A stretch of 64,000 bases of DNA from Hansfordia pulvinata. Lineage: Eukaryota > Ascomycota > Sordariomycetes > Xylariales. Position 1 is the stretch's first letter; every line of letters begins with the position of its first letter. The stretch spans positions 682,001 through 746,000 of the forward strand of contig BJKQ01000010.1 in NCBI GenBank assembly GCA_006538405.1. The letters are read 5' to 3'. The position numbers and the translations under genes were made by a program. This document shows positions 38,401 to 49,533 of the stretch, piece after piece. The notes beneath the pieces are model-generated. The model was not told the DNA's origin. It saw only the letters and a list, made by a program, of their open reading frames with translations, and made no database searches.

Positions 38401-40989
38401 AGAAAGGGGGCCGGGGGAACGGAGCCCCGGCCTGCTTGTAGACTGTAACTCGTACGAGTGCCTGTGTAGTATGGCAGCTGCCGCGAGGTTGTGATAAGGC
38501 TGACGGCGATGTCAGGGGAGGAGGGGGTTCGTCAGGCTGGGGCGATAGTCAAGGTACGGTATGTATGTATGGCGACTATTCACTCATCCAGCCCGTCCGT
38601 CTGCATGGACGTTACCTCCGGGTCTATAGGCTGCCTGACCTGCACAGCCCACTCAGTCAGCCAGCCGGCTGGCTGCTCACCCGCTCGCTCACTGGCCTCT
38701 CCTTGCAGGCTGTGAAGTGCCGCGCAGATCAGGCCAGATCCCGCACATCCGGGGCGAAAGAAGCAGGAAGAAAAAGAAAAACGAGGATGCACAGTTAAGG
38801 GGGCTTAGGAAATCAGAGAACATGATTGCAACAACAACAACAACAACAACAACAATCGCCCCCCAATCGCCCCCAATCGCTTGTCTGTTGAACAATGTCC
38901 ACCAAGCTCTCGCCAGATGATACATTAAGGTCTATGCGCAATGATCTGGCCACCGACGGTGGCACGATAGGGCGCGGCCAAGTCCCGGTCAGGGTCACGT
39001 TCAGGTCAGCCCGCCCATCCCCCCCCCCCTTCTTTTCATCCAATTCGTGTAGGTAGGTAGGTCAGGTACGAGTATGCAACCTTGCCTTGAAAGAAAGACA
39101 CCCGGCACTCGGGGAGAATGAAGAATATGCGTCCGTCCGTATCTGCACGATAGAACGCATGCATGTGGCAGGGTATCTGTGTGATAGGCTCCCGTTTTCT
39201 GCATCTAGAGCGGTCTGACGGGGCCGCACACGGTGAAATGCCCTGTGTTTATACATAGGCGACCTTGGCCAGTTGTATAGATGAAACATCGCGCCCATAA
39301 TCAAATCTGCCGAATAAGAGTAAAAAAGAAAAAAAAAGAAAAATAAAGAAAAGTGACAGGCCAAAGAATATGAGCACTTTCGCGCATCCGCCGAACCCGA
39401 CGCCCCCAGTCAGCGCCCGAGCTTGTGTGTCTTGGGCCCTGGCCAAAGAGCACACGGCATGTCTCTGAGAGCCCCTTTTGACGGAGTCGGACGCCGGGGG
39501 TTTGCAGCAAAAGTAACGGCGGGGGGAACCGAGCGAAGCAGGGCCGGGATTCATTAGAATTAAATGCAGGCGAGGATGGCCTGACTGCCTGACTGCCTGC
39601 CTCGCTGCCGCAGCCTGCCAGGCAGAACCGCTCCCCCCCTCCCCCCCCCGACCTGCCGGATTCGAGGGGTCCCTCGCGCCACTCTTCCCGGGGCTGTGAT
39701 GTGCGTTACGAGTGCTCTTCCGCTTGCAGGGAGCCCCAAGTGCCGAGAGAATACTCGTAGTCAGATCAGCAACAGGGGTGGTGCGTGCTGCTGCCGCCCC
39801 TCCCTACTCCCCCCGGGCCCTCTCCTCCTCCTCCTCCTCCTCCTCATCCCCCAATCGAGTTTGAAGTCCGAGTTCTCCGCGGCTCGGTAGCGGGCTCACG
39901 GATATGCGCGAGAGAGGTCCCTTCAGTTTCTGAGCGCAGCAGGCCTTTTAGAAAAAAAACTTCCAAGCTTGTAAGTGACTAAATGGTGCAGTTTCCAAAT
40001 CATGTCGTGGGCCGTGTTCTCCGCTTCCTCCTCCCCTCCCCCCTTTCGTGTCCGCGCCCCGCGCCTCTGTAGCTTTTGTCGCGGAAAGGTGCCAGGGGCC
40101 GCACGGACAAGGGCGGAGCTCTGGCGAAACGGCAGAAATACCTAAGTTAGTACCCACGAGTCACTCCCAGGCCTCAGCCGGGAGCCAAGAGGCCCCAGTC
40201 CAGGCCGGCCCGGGTCAGCTCATCAGCTGTGATCGGACAGGGGGTACGGGTACTCGTAGAGGGAGACCTGGATTTTGGCCTGCTGTGTCGCTGCAGATAA
40301 GATCAAAGGGGAAGAGGGGTAAATAAGAGTAAACGCCGCAGCATTGGCAGACGAGGGACGAAAAAAAAAAGAAGACGGATATAAAAACGACAGAGGCTAC
40401 TCGTAGGTAGCAAAGCCAAAAAAAAAAAAAAAAAAACTACGGGAGCACAGGCACAAGCGGCCCACACAATGTCGCCATCTGACAGATCTGCAGACCGCTC
40501 CAGCGCCGCTCCCTCAATCGCATACTCGTATGCCCACAGCCATGTCGACATGTCTCACAGGCTCGTGCAGTGCAACCGCTCTTGTACTCGTAAGCCCCCG
40601 CTCAAAGCGACCTCACAGCACACAAATGAGATTCACCGGCCAGATGCGCACAGGAGGTGAGGCAAGTAAGTGACGGCAGACTCGTCCGCCGCCCAAGATT
40701 TGTCTAGATGTTGCCGACTCCGAGAATCGGCCGTCATTATTGTCCAAGGCCCAGAACCGGAGCCGATACCACCCTGTGTAGGATATCCTTCGCTATGTAT
40801 GACGCTGTATGCTGTGAAAATGACAAACCGGTGCAACCCAAGCGCACCCCCCCAAACCCAACGCCACGTTGCCTCCAAATGCACAATGCGGCACATTGGC
40901 ACAGCCCTCGCCTCCAGGGGCGACCTCTAGGTCCATTGGGGCCGTACCCTCACACAGTAAGGGACCCTGCCACGTTCCATCGTCGTCCG
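35460..40989. other. Gene-poor region with microsatellites
   Basis: About 5.5 kb has no supported gene. Contents include a G run near 36710-36722, a TG repeat near 37690-37710, a TTGGC pentamer repeat around 38045-38070, a CAA triplet repeat near 38828-38854, a CTC triplet repeat near 39823-39846 and an A run near 40418-40436. There is also a cluster of the TACTCGTA/TACGAGTA octamer at 39067, 39752, 40251, 40398, 40523 and 40585. Overlapping frames on both strands lack domains. Confidence 0.5.
38828..38854. repeat. CAA triplet microsatellite
   Basis: About eight to nine uninterrupted CAA units lie in non-coding DNA. A CTC repeat of similar length lies a kilobase downstream, near 39823-39846. 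Confidence 0.85.
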
Positions 40990-42165
40990 TTAGGCATACC
41001 TCGCCATGGTTCCCTCATCCGACCTGGTCGATTGGCGGCGGTAAGGCGACCGGAAACTGGCGGCAGGACTGAAGTGGCTCTCCGACATGGGCGACACAAT
41101 GCCGCCGCGCCGCAACGAGTCGGGCAGCGACTCGGGCTCGTCGTCGACGGGCGAGTTCAGCCAGTCAGGCCGGGACGAGTAGGTCGGCTCAATCGCCGAC
41201 ACAATCGCGTCGGGCATGCTGGTGGTCCGCGTCGGAAGGGCAGAGCTGCTGGCCGAGTATTCGAGGGCGTAGTCGGGCGAGCCCTCCCGGGACGGCGGAT
41301 ACGCCGACAGCATGTCGGTCGGCGTCCGCCCGCCTTGGTTCCACCACTGGTTCTCGAAGCCATTGTCGACCGTCATCATGGCTGTCGACAGCGTCTCCAG
41401 GTCCTGCACCCTGCTGGGGTCTTCGGTGCGGCACCTCTGCGGCCCCTCCAAAGGCACGGTGGTGGGCTGGTTGATGAAAGGCACCCGGTCCTGATGGTGG
41501 CTTCGCCGAGGCGCCTCCTCCTCGTCGGCGGGCATGACGCCGTCGGGCCACGAAAAGGCTTGCCACGGCATGCCATCGGAGCCCAGGCGGAACTGCGAGG
41601 GCGGCGCGGGCCTGGCCTTTTTGGCCGTTTTGGGCTGCGGCGGCGGCAGCAGGGTAGCCGAGGGCGCCATGTCGGCATCCCAAGGGCTGTCGAGGAACAG
41701 GGGCGGGGCGGACCGCCCGCGCTCCAGCGAGCCAGAACGATGGCTGGCCCTCGACTCTCTCCGCGGACGGGCGGTCGGGTGCAAGGGGTGGTCCGCGGGC
41801 TGGTCGCGCTGTCGATGCTGGTCGCGCGGCGCTTGTGGGGCCCAGTTGTAGGCCGGGTGGCCGTAGTACGAGTGGAAAGCTTGCTGCGCGGGGGCGGCGC
41901 GCGGCTGTTTGGAACGGTGCGGCCTCTCGACGGGCTGGGCTTGGGGGTTCCAGACGTCCTGGACGGCGAGGAAGTTTGTGTTGGGCGGAGGCAGCTGGCG
42001 AGGGTAGTTGCCGCATTCTCGAGCGTTTTTGAGGTTCCGCGACTTGTAAGTGACGGTGTGGGGACTGGGAGGCTGCTGGTCAGACCAAGACAGGCCAAAC
42101 TGGAGCTGGACGTAAAGCTGGGGCCTGGGCTTAGGCCGTCCCTGGCCTCCGGCGTGGTGGTCCAT
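40990..42165 (-). CDS. Disordered Pro/Arg/Ser-rich protein of unknown function
   Basis: Single-exon frame of 391 codons with an ATG at 42165. I do not recognise a domain. The N-terminal part (about 15-75) looks the most ordered (LYVQLQFGLSWSDQQ, NFLAVQDVWNPQ). The rest is rich in Pro, Ser, Arg and Gln, with short acidic and aromatic islands (DNGFENQWWNQGG) and a Ser/Arg-rich tail. A 549-codon frame runs antisense across the same DNA, but its translation is the monotonous Arg/Gly/His mixture typical of a GC-rich shadow, so I favour the minus strand. No signal peptide or membrane segment is visible. The 5' end could include an unseen upstream exon. Confidence 0.55.
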   Translation of the reverse strand: MDHHAGGQGRPKPRPQLYVQLQFGLSWSDQQPPSPHTVTYKSRNLKNARECGNYPRQLPPPNTNFLAVQDVWNPQAQPVERPHRSKQPRAAPAQQAFHSYYGHPAYNWAPQAPRDQHRQRDQPADHPLHPTARPRRESRASHRSGSLERGRSAPPLFLDSPWDADMAPSATLLPPPQPKTAKKARPAPPSQFRLGSDGMPWQAFSWPDGVMPADEEEAPRRSHHQDRVPFINQPTTVPLEGPQRCRTEDPSRVQDLETLSTAMMTVDNGFENQWWNQGGRTPTDMLSAYPPSREGSPDYALEYSASSSALPTRTTSMPDAIVSAIEPTYSSRPDWLNSPVDDEPESLPDSLRRGGIVSPMSESHFSPAASFRSPYRRQSTRSDEGTMARYA

Positions 42166-43631
42166 TGTGCCCCGATCGACAACGTCGTCGCGGGCAGACG
42201 GACGGCTTGTTCGTGCACTGGGAATCTAGTGATGGGTGACAAGTGGCAGGCGAGGAGACAGGCGGCCGACTGGGCACAAGCGGGACTGCGACTAACAAAG
42301 CGGCGAGGGGGTGGCGGTCCGACAGAGGGCGAGCTCGAGCTGGGGAGGCGGAGATGATCAAAGCCAACGAACGAGGGCAGTGCTGTTGTTATGGTCGTCG
42401 TTGTCGTCGTTGTCGAGCTACCTGGCAGGCAATGTTGCTGCTGCTGCTGCTGCTGCAAGTTGACAGGATGGTGCCGAGGGCAGATGGGCATCATGAAACG
42501 GGCGTGTCGAGCGACGGGCACGGGGGCATGCCATTCTTGTACCTACTGGGCGAGGTACTCGTCACTGGATCGAAGGCTTCCACATTCGGGGAGGAGGGGG
42601 GCGTGGGTGGCACGCACCGCCCGGGGCGAGGGGTGTGGGTAGGGGGCGACTGTGAGGTACCTGTCCCTCCGCGGGCGCGGCGGTGCCGCTCACGGTATCT
42701 CCCAGGTCGACTGCAGTTTCCCAGAACCGCAGGTGGGTGGTGAGGGGTGCGGTCGGAATCTGGGATGGATGGGTGGATGGGTGGCCCAGCTCCAGGGCTC
42801 CAGCTGGGGGTCTCGGATACACGTACGCCGGGTGGGTGTCCGCTGCTGCCCACCGGAAAGCATCTGGGTACATACGTACCTCCTGTGTGTTCGGGGACAT
42901 CCATTCCAATGCATCCAATACATTGCATTGAAGTACCTGTAACCTGTGCAAGGGGGAGCGAGTACATCCGCGAGCGGTGCTTCAAGCTGGAAATTGCCCT
43001 GGGCTCTACGATGGGCGGCCCGGGTGGTTCCTTGCGGCCACCCCAGCGCCTTCCTTGTGGGCGTCCCGGGCCCTTGGGCTGTCTCCCCATGTATCCGGGA
43101 GGGAATCCAGTGCGCATCTTCGCACCGAGGGCGGCCAGGCTACCTCCCGGTACTTCTCCGAGCTGCGCAGCTCCCGAGCCCCAGGCGACGGACGGCGGTG
43201 GCCTGGCGAACGCGAGGAAAGGAGAAGGAATGCGCAGAAACGATTCCTCTGCGCGGTTGCGCCCACCCCAAAATAAGACCTGGCAATGAAGCAAAGAGCT
43301 GGAGAGATCCACAGAGAGAAGAGAAGCAGGTACGTGCTTGCCTGGGTCACGACGCCCTGTCTCTGATGACTGTTGACCCCTTCGCTGTGGCAGGCCTGGC
43401 CATCTCACCCCGTCACGGATCTCATCTCTCTCGTCAGCCCATCTCACCGACGCCCATCCGCGTTTCCTCATCCCGACCCTCGTCGTCATGCTCGCCGTCT
43501 CCCCGGCCCCGGGCGCGTGGTTCCCTGCCTGCCCGCCCAACATCGCTCTGGACGGTTCACTCGCCATGGCCATCCATCTCCTCCGTCACCACTCGCGCCA
43601 GCGTCCTGGGCGGCCGCGGCTCGGACTCTCT

Positions 43632-43697
43632 CGGCCTCGCGCGAGCGCGCCCTCGGCCTCGCGCGAGCGCGCCCTCGGCCTCGCGCGAGCGCGCCCT
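43632..43697. repeat. 22-bp GC-rich tandem repeat, three copies
   Basis: Three perfect head-to-tail copies of a 22-mer containing the palindrome TCGCGCGA and GCGCGAGCGCGC. No accepted gene overlaps it. Several frames stay open through it because a 22-mer shifts frame at each copy and contains no stop codon. Confidence 0.85.
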
Positions 43698-45138
43698 CGT
43701 CAGAGCTGCGCTGCGTCTCGGCGACCTCCGGAGCTAGCGCCGTCTTGGGCCCCTGCCGAATCCGACGGGGCGGTGCTCCTCGTCAGCTCGGCCGGCCCTT
43801 CACACGTCACTGCTGCCGTCGTCCCGCCCAGCAGAAAAGCCAGAACAAGCGAGGAGTACGAGTACGGAGTACGCATGCGCGTACGCACGCCGCACCCGCC
43901 CGCCCGCAGCGACAGCGTCCCCCACGTGACGGCTTCGCGGACGTGCACGCCAGCAGCGCGGCGGCTCAGCCATCTGCCCCGGCCCGCCCGTGGCTCGGCG
44001 TCGTTGCGCTGCGCTGCGCCGATTGGTGGCGCGCCCACCTGGGCCCCTCGTCCAGATCGCTCGGCCGCGCCTGGTTCGCTCTGGGCCCTGCCGGGTTGGC
44101 TCTTTCGGCGCGTCCCTGGGTTATTGGCACCGAAGACGCATTCTCACGAGCAAGTCAGCATGGGCATCCGTAACGTAACCAGAGCCAGCCGCTCGGCAGG
44201 CCCTTCGTCCCACCGATACCGAACCACCCCACACTCGCATTCCCCATCCCGCGTGGACACCCGGTGTTCGCCGCTCGCTCGTTTGTCCGCTGCGCGGTTT
44301 GCCAAGATGCGATGCTTGACTCGAGTGGCCGTGCCCGGCTTGTTTGCGCGCCGATCCGAATCCACCCTCATGGTCCTCAGGTTGGAAACAAAGACACGAC
44401 CGCCGGTGGCGACGAGCGGCGGCGGCTGAGAAGCCTGTGCAGTTCATCCGCCAAGGCGACTTTGAAGCACAACCCGAGGCTGTGCTGTCCAGCGCTGCGC
44501 TTCATTCGCGAGCCAGAGGCGATTTCACAGACGAGAGCCTTCTACCGCGGCGGCCAGTCGACTCCCGTGCATTATTCGTGAACTGCCCTACTGGCTTGCT
44601 GACTGGTCAAAGCTGACCCGGGCGCCCGGCCTGTCATCAAGCTGAGTGTTGGTACTCCTTGCATTGTCCGCCGGTCTCCGCTGCCCAGCCCGGCTGAGAT
44701 CCCGTCACCTGCTTATTTGAAGCAAGGCATATGTTGATCACTTGTGGCAAGATGTACTCCGTAGATCCGGCCGTGCAATGCTAATTCCAGATTGCCTGCA
44801 GAGACATTGGAGCTGTGGCTGTGACCAGGGTCATTACTCGTACACCAACCCGCTGAGCAACGACCAAACAAAGCCCACTTATCGAATCAACAAGCCTGAC
44901 CCTTTCACTAATAAACATGGTTAATCTCAAGGAGCAGAGCTGACAGACTGGGACCTCTGCGATTGTCCACCGAGCCATGCTGGTAAGCGCCCCGGCTCAC
45001 AACTGCCGGGTCAATAGATCGGGCTGCAGAATGGGTCTGGAACATTACAGCAGACCCCGTTGTCTACCGTGCGGGTTCTGACAGGGTACGCTCACCGACG
45101 ACTAGTTAGAAGATGCTCCCCGCTGTGCTGAAATCCAG

Positions 45139-45152
45139 TACGAGTACTCGTA
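45139..45152. repeat. 14-bp perfect palindrome TACGAGTACTCGTA
   Basis: The two orientations of the recurring octamer overlap here by two bases and form a perfect inverted repeat. It lies in non-coding DNA. Confidence 0.8.
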
Positions 45153-47945
45153 CTCGGCCATCCTGGGCAGCGAGATCTCTGGTCGGTGAGCATGTTTCCC
45201 ATTGGCCGGAAGCTGCAAACAAAACACCACTGCTAAGGCTGAGACAAAATTTGAAATGGGTTTCCAGTCCGGGGCCACTCCCCGGCCCGCCCAAGCTGCC
45301 TACGAAGAAGCAAGGAGCACGGATATGTGCACTCGTTCATGGTGGCTGGTTTGGCACCAAGGGAGTTGGGGTTCCAAAAATAGCATCGAGCCATGGCTTA
45401 GTACGCCGACGTTCGCCCTCACCTAATCACCGCCCCCGCGCGCGCCTCTGTCTTTTCGCCTCCGCGTCGACCTGTGGAGAGCAACTCCGGCCTCGATGGG
45501 CACAGTCTGACAAAACCATCGACTGGACCGACCGCCTTGGTGTGTGTGTCTCTCTCTCTTCGCCGCTGATCCAGCGTTGGCAAAGCGAGAGATGTGCAGA
45601 CGATCTGGCCTCGGCAGGGTGCGTAGCGCGCAGGCTGGTCAGCGAAGGGAGTCGCTCTGCTGCTTTGGCGCCCGAGTGTCGATTAATCACAAACCGCCAG
45701 GCGCTTCCATCCCGACGCGTTGGTGCGGCCCACCCCGAAGCTCTACCTACAATGGACCTGCTCCCGAGGGCCTTGCCCGCGCCGGGTCACATGAAGCGGC
45801 TCCAACGATCCACCCCGGCTGCTCTAGGGCCGGCATTCCCTGTCCTATCCTGCCAGCCCACTGAAAAGCCTAAGGCGCCTGCATTCGGCGACCGAGGAGA
45901 GGCTCAACCTGCCGACTGACTCCTTTGCCGCGGCGAGGCTCGCAACGAGCCTTGGTGCGACGAGCTACGGCAATGGCCGTGGCCCCATCCGACAGGGTAC
46001 CTACGAATGAGGGTTCAGCGGCAAGGTCCCAATCACAGGGGCATGCCAGCGCACTCTGCCGGCCAGGGTGCGGCAGGTCTGGGCCGACCTCTTGGACGGG
46101 CAAGCGTGCCATGTTCCAAGGCTGCTCATGCTGAGGTCCAGGTGCTCCAACATCAATTTGGTAGCTCTGAATCCGCCGGCCATTTGGAACGCAACCCTAT
46201 CTCCGACTTCCCAAGAGCCTCCGGAACCCGGACCATTCCGTATAGCAATAACAAACCCCGACAGAAGGAAGAGAGGCCGGTACAGGCCCGGCAGTAGACA
46301 GGCCTTTAGTACCATGGCACCTGCCCCAGCAGGAAAACGATTGCCCAGTGGGAGATGGAGCGTGTTTCACCTTTCCCGTCCTGCGAACTGCCCTATTCAC
46401 GATCCGGGCTGGTTTGGACCCTATAGCCGGACTGCATCTGGACTGAAGTCCATGGACGACTGCCTGCTGGGGACTTTTGCCTTGTGGAGAACTTCGCAAC
46501 CATGTCTAGGTCGAGCCGGCAGATGCCGCCGTATCATGGAGGTCCCCCGCGGCTTAGCAATCCAACGCCGAGGGGGGCAGGAGGATCAAGACAAGGCGGC
46601 GCCCGCAGATCTCGGGGCCAGGCCACAAGGTGGGGGAGCGCGCGGGCAGATCGGAGTCCGGCGAGTCTTGGGTGCCAGGCGCTCCGAATAGCACGCCAGG
46701 GCAGCTTGACATGAAGGAGTTCCGCCCATACCTATACGCGATGCCGCTGGGGTCCAGAGTCCGACCTCGCGCTTCGGGTGTCCTCAGAAAGCGCCGGCTT
46801 GGGTCTCGCCGAAGCTGCTTGCCTGGCTTGGCCGTAATGTGCCTTGGGCTTCGGCTGTGAGACAAATGTGAAGCAAATGTTGAATAAGGCCCACGATTCT
46901 GGACACTTTGTGCTTAACGGAACATGGACCAAAGTCTATAAACAGAAGTAACTCCGACTATGCGCGCTTACAGATGCAACCAGGGAGACAGAAGCTATAT
47001 ACAACATTGTTCGGCCCCCACAGCCAAAATGCCCCTCCAGTACCAGGTTTCCCTCTTCCCGTTCGAACCAAGGCTTTCGGAGACAGGGGAAGCTGCCGCG
47101 CGCGACAGCCATCTCACAAGATGTTACACTGCCGGCCGTGGACACGGATCCTCCCAGCACTGCAGACAGGGCGAGCCGCCAGCCGCCATCCCACCCTTCC
47201 CCGCCGGCTTGAACAGCACATCGGAGTGTGCCTGAGGCTTGGTGTGCAGCCCCACCAAAAGCCGTGCTTCAGGGCGGTTTCGTGTTCCTTTGCAGGTGGA
47301 AGAGGTGAAGAGGTTGTGACTTTTGGCGTCGTGCAGCCCGCCCACGAGCTGTCATGGCGTGGACCTGAGCCAGAGAGGACCCCCCCGCCCTTGAATGTCA
47401 CCTCGCCGACACCTTCTCATCCTTTGACGTCCCTGGCTCTCTACCCATCCTCCATCAAATAAATAACCACCCCCCCCCCCCCCCCTATCCCACTCCCTCC
47501 TTCGGCAAATGTTGCCCTGCTCCCGCAATCGGCAATCGAATCCAGCGTTGGCGCGGTGTTTCGTGGGCGTGCCCATCTGGCAGGCGCGCGCGGCTGGCTT
47601 TGCCGCGTCTGGCGCGGGGGTGGTCGGTGATGGGGATCAGTCTTTTTGACAGAACGCCACCGGCCCCCGCAACGCTTTTTTTTTCTTTGTGGTGGGGTGG
47701 TTTACTCCCCCTCTTGATGTCATTGGGGCGTGTCGATCAGGGGGAGGTTGGTGTCTGTGGGAGTCCGGGGCCCCGGTGTGGGTTGATGTTAGATGCTTAT
47801 TTTTATTTTTATTTTTACTTTTCTCTTTGTCTCTCAAAGAAGAACTTCCTAGGGAGTTGGTCCGTGGTGACGAGGGGATGTGCCGCTGGTGGTGGTGGTG
47901 TGGTTTTGCCTTTGCGTTCGAAAAGTTCCGAGAAAAGATATCTTC

Positions 47946-49533
47946 TCACACAGAGGGCGACGGAGACGCACCGTTGGCCTTGGCCCCGGCGGCGGCGGGC
48001 TGCCCGCCCTCCTGCTCCCAGAAGCGCGTGGTCTTGTCGCGGCCGCGGGCCATGCCGTACAGGTCGAAGGGGTCGAGGAGAGTCATGACGAAGTTGCGCT
48101 CCTCCTTGTAGCCGGGGCCGAGGATCTCCGTCTCGCCGTCCTGGGAGAGGTAGACTTTCGTGCCTGGTGAGGTTTCCGGGGGGGGGGAAGGGGTCAGCTT
48201 TCTTGTGGAGGAGGAGGAGGGGAAGAGGAGAGAGAGAGAAAACGGCCGTCAACTGTCTCTCTTTTCAAAAAGGGGCGACTACTCACTCTGCGGAAGCCAG
48301 CGGCGGGGGTGGCGGACGTTGAGGAGGACGGTGTTGGCGAGCATGAGGGCGGCGTCGAAGACGTAGAAGAAGGCCTCGTAGCGCAGGGCGGGGCTGACGG
48401 CGGCCGGGTCAAAGTCCGGGCTGCTCCAGTTGAGGCCTTCGGAGTCGAAGTACTCGACGGTGCGGAAGAGGCAGCGGGCGAGGATGAGGGCGTTGCTGGC
48501 GAAGAGGGTGATCATGGGTTGGTTGACCTTGGGGTTGTTGCGCAGGGCAGCGTCGGTGCTGCTGCTGCCGCTGCCGCTGCCGCTGCTGCTGCTCCGGCGG
48601 CGGCAGCGCAGCCAGAAGTGCGAGGCCAGGGCGAGGAAGAGGGCGATGACGGCGAGCTGGACGACGAGGGCGACGCGCAGCAGGGTGCGGCCGAGGGCCT
48701 GGTAGCGCTCGGGCAGGGCCTGGTTGGCCATGTACGAGGCGCCCAGGCCGTTGAAGACCTCGACGACCATGGACAGGGCGGCGAAGGTGGTGAGGACGCG
48801 GCCCGGGTGCAGGGGCGAGTGGTGCGGTACGAAGTAGAGGATCCGGCCGAGGATGTAGTAGTTGGCCAGCTCGTAGAGGGGTCTGTTTCAAAAGGGGGAG
48901 GTTTAGGGAGACGGTCAGATGAGGTGGGCGGGAGAGGCGGAGGGTGTGTAGAAGAAAAAGGGGGGAATTGGGAAGGGGGAGAGAGAGAGAGACTTACGGT
49001 GCTGCGAAGCAGAGACACACGCTCACTCTGTGGCCCGTCTGTTAGTTCGCTATATCGCACCGGGCGGCGAGGAAGAGAGAGAGAGGGAGAGGGAGAGGGA
49101 GAGGGAGAGGGTTCAAGGGGCTTGCTTTACATGTAGACGATGAGGTCATCGGGCTTGAAGGCACCGACCTCGCGAAAGGCGAAGCCGACGGCGTAGATGA
49201 CACCGCACAGGACGTAGAGGCCGGTCAGGCGCCAGCTCTTGTAGTGTCTATATGTGTGTGTGTGTGTGAGAGGCCATTACCATTGTTGACGTTAGCTATC
49301 AGTTGTCGTCGTCGTCGTCCTCGTCTAGCGGAGGTTGCGGTCATTGTGTGGAAGGAGACTCGACAGCTGAGAGGCGCCCATGTGGAAGGGTGTAGGGAGG
49401 GGGAAGGCACTTACACGGCCTGCCAGGCGTGGTAGAGGGCCGAGGCCAGGAAGGCGACGGCGAAGAAGACGGGGGCCCCGTTGTTGGGGATGTACAGCCA
49501 GAAGCTGCCCTTGACGATCTCGCCGTGGGACAT
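47946..49533 (-). CDS. RTA1 family seven-transmembrane protein
   Basis: Five exons join in frame: 49533-49415, 49247-49131, 49027-48998 (only 30 nt), 48882-48287 and 48163-47946, giving 359 residues. The RTA1 family comprises fungal plasma-membrane proteins implicated in lipid translocation and in resistance to compounds such as 7-aminocholesterol. Family signatures are WLYIPNNGAPVFFAVAFLASALYH near the start, GVIYAVGFAFRE, the LYELANYYILGRILYF-like segment, VFNGLGASYMANQA, and the long Ser/Gly insert between later helices. About seven hydrophobic segments are visible, followed by a hydrophilic tail from about residue 285. Intron 2 contains a GA/GGGAGA microsatellite (49076-49110). The gene is transcribed away from the dehydrogenase and methyltransferase genes to its right. 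Confidence 0.9.

Larger units (their letters stand above)
42166..47945. other. Gene-poor region between the disordered protein and the RTA1 gene
   Basis: About 5.8 kb is without a supported gene. The many long frames on both strands are explained by high GC content. Contents include a CTG/CAG run near 42430-42455, a 22-bp tandem repeat at 43632-43697, octamer copies at 43857, 44835, 45139 and 45145 (the last two overlapping as a 14-bp palindrome), and a C run of about 16-18 near 47468-47485. Confidence 0.5.

Noticed and set aside
40708..42357. 549-codon open frame on the plus strand
   Set aside because: It lies antisense to the 391-codon minus-strand gene. Its translation is dominated by Arg, Gly, His and Val without any ordered segment, as expected for the complement of a GC-rich coding frame.
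45113..45919. 268-codon plus-strand frame
   Set aside because: It begins within the octamer palindrome region, has no recognisable domain, and open frames run through the same DNA on both strands.
48309..49136. 275-codon plus-strand frame rich in Glu, Gly and Ala
   Set aside because: It is the antisense of RTA1 gene exon 4 and reads through that gene's introns.
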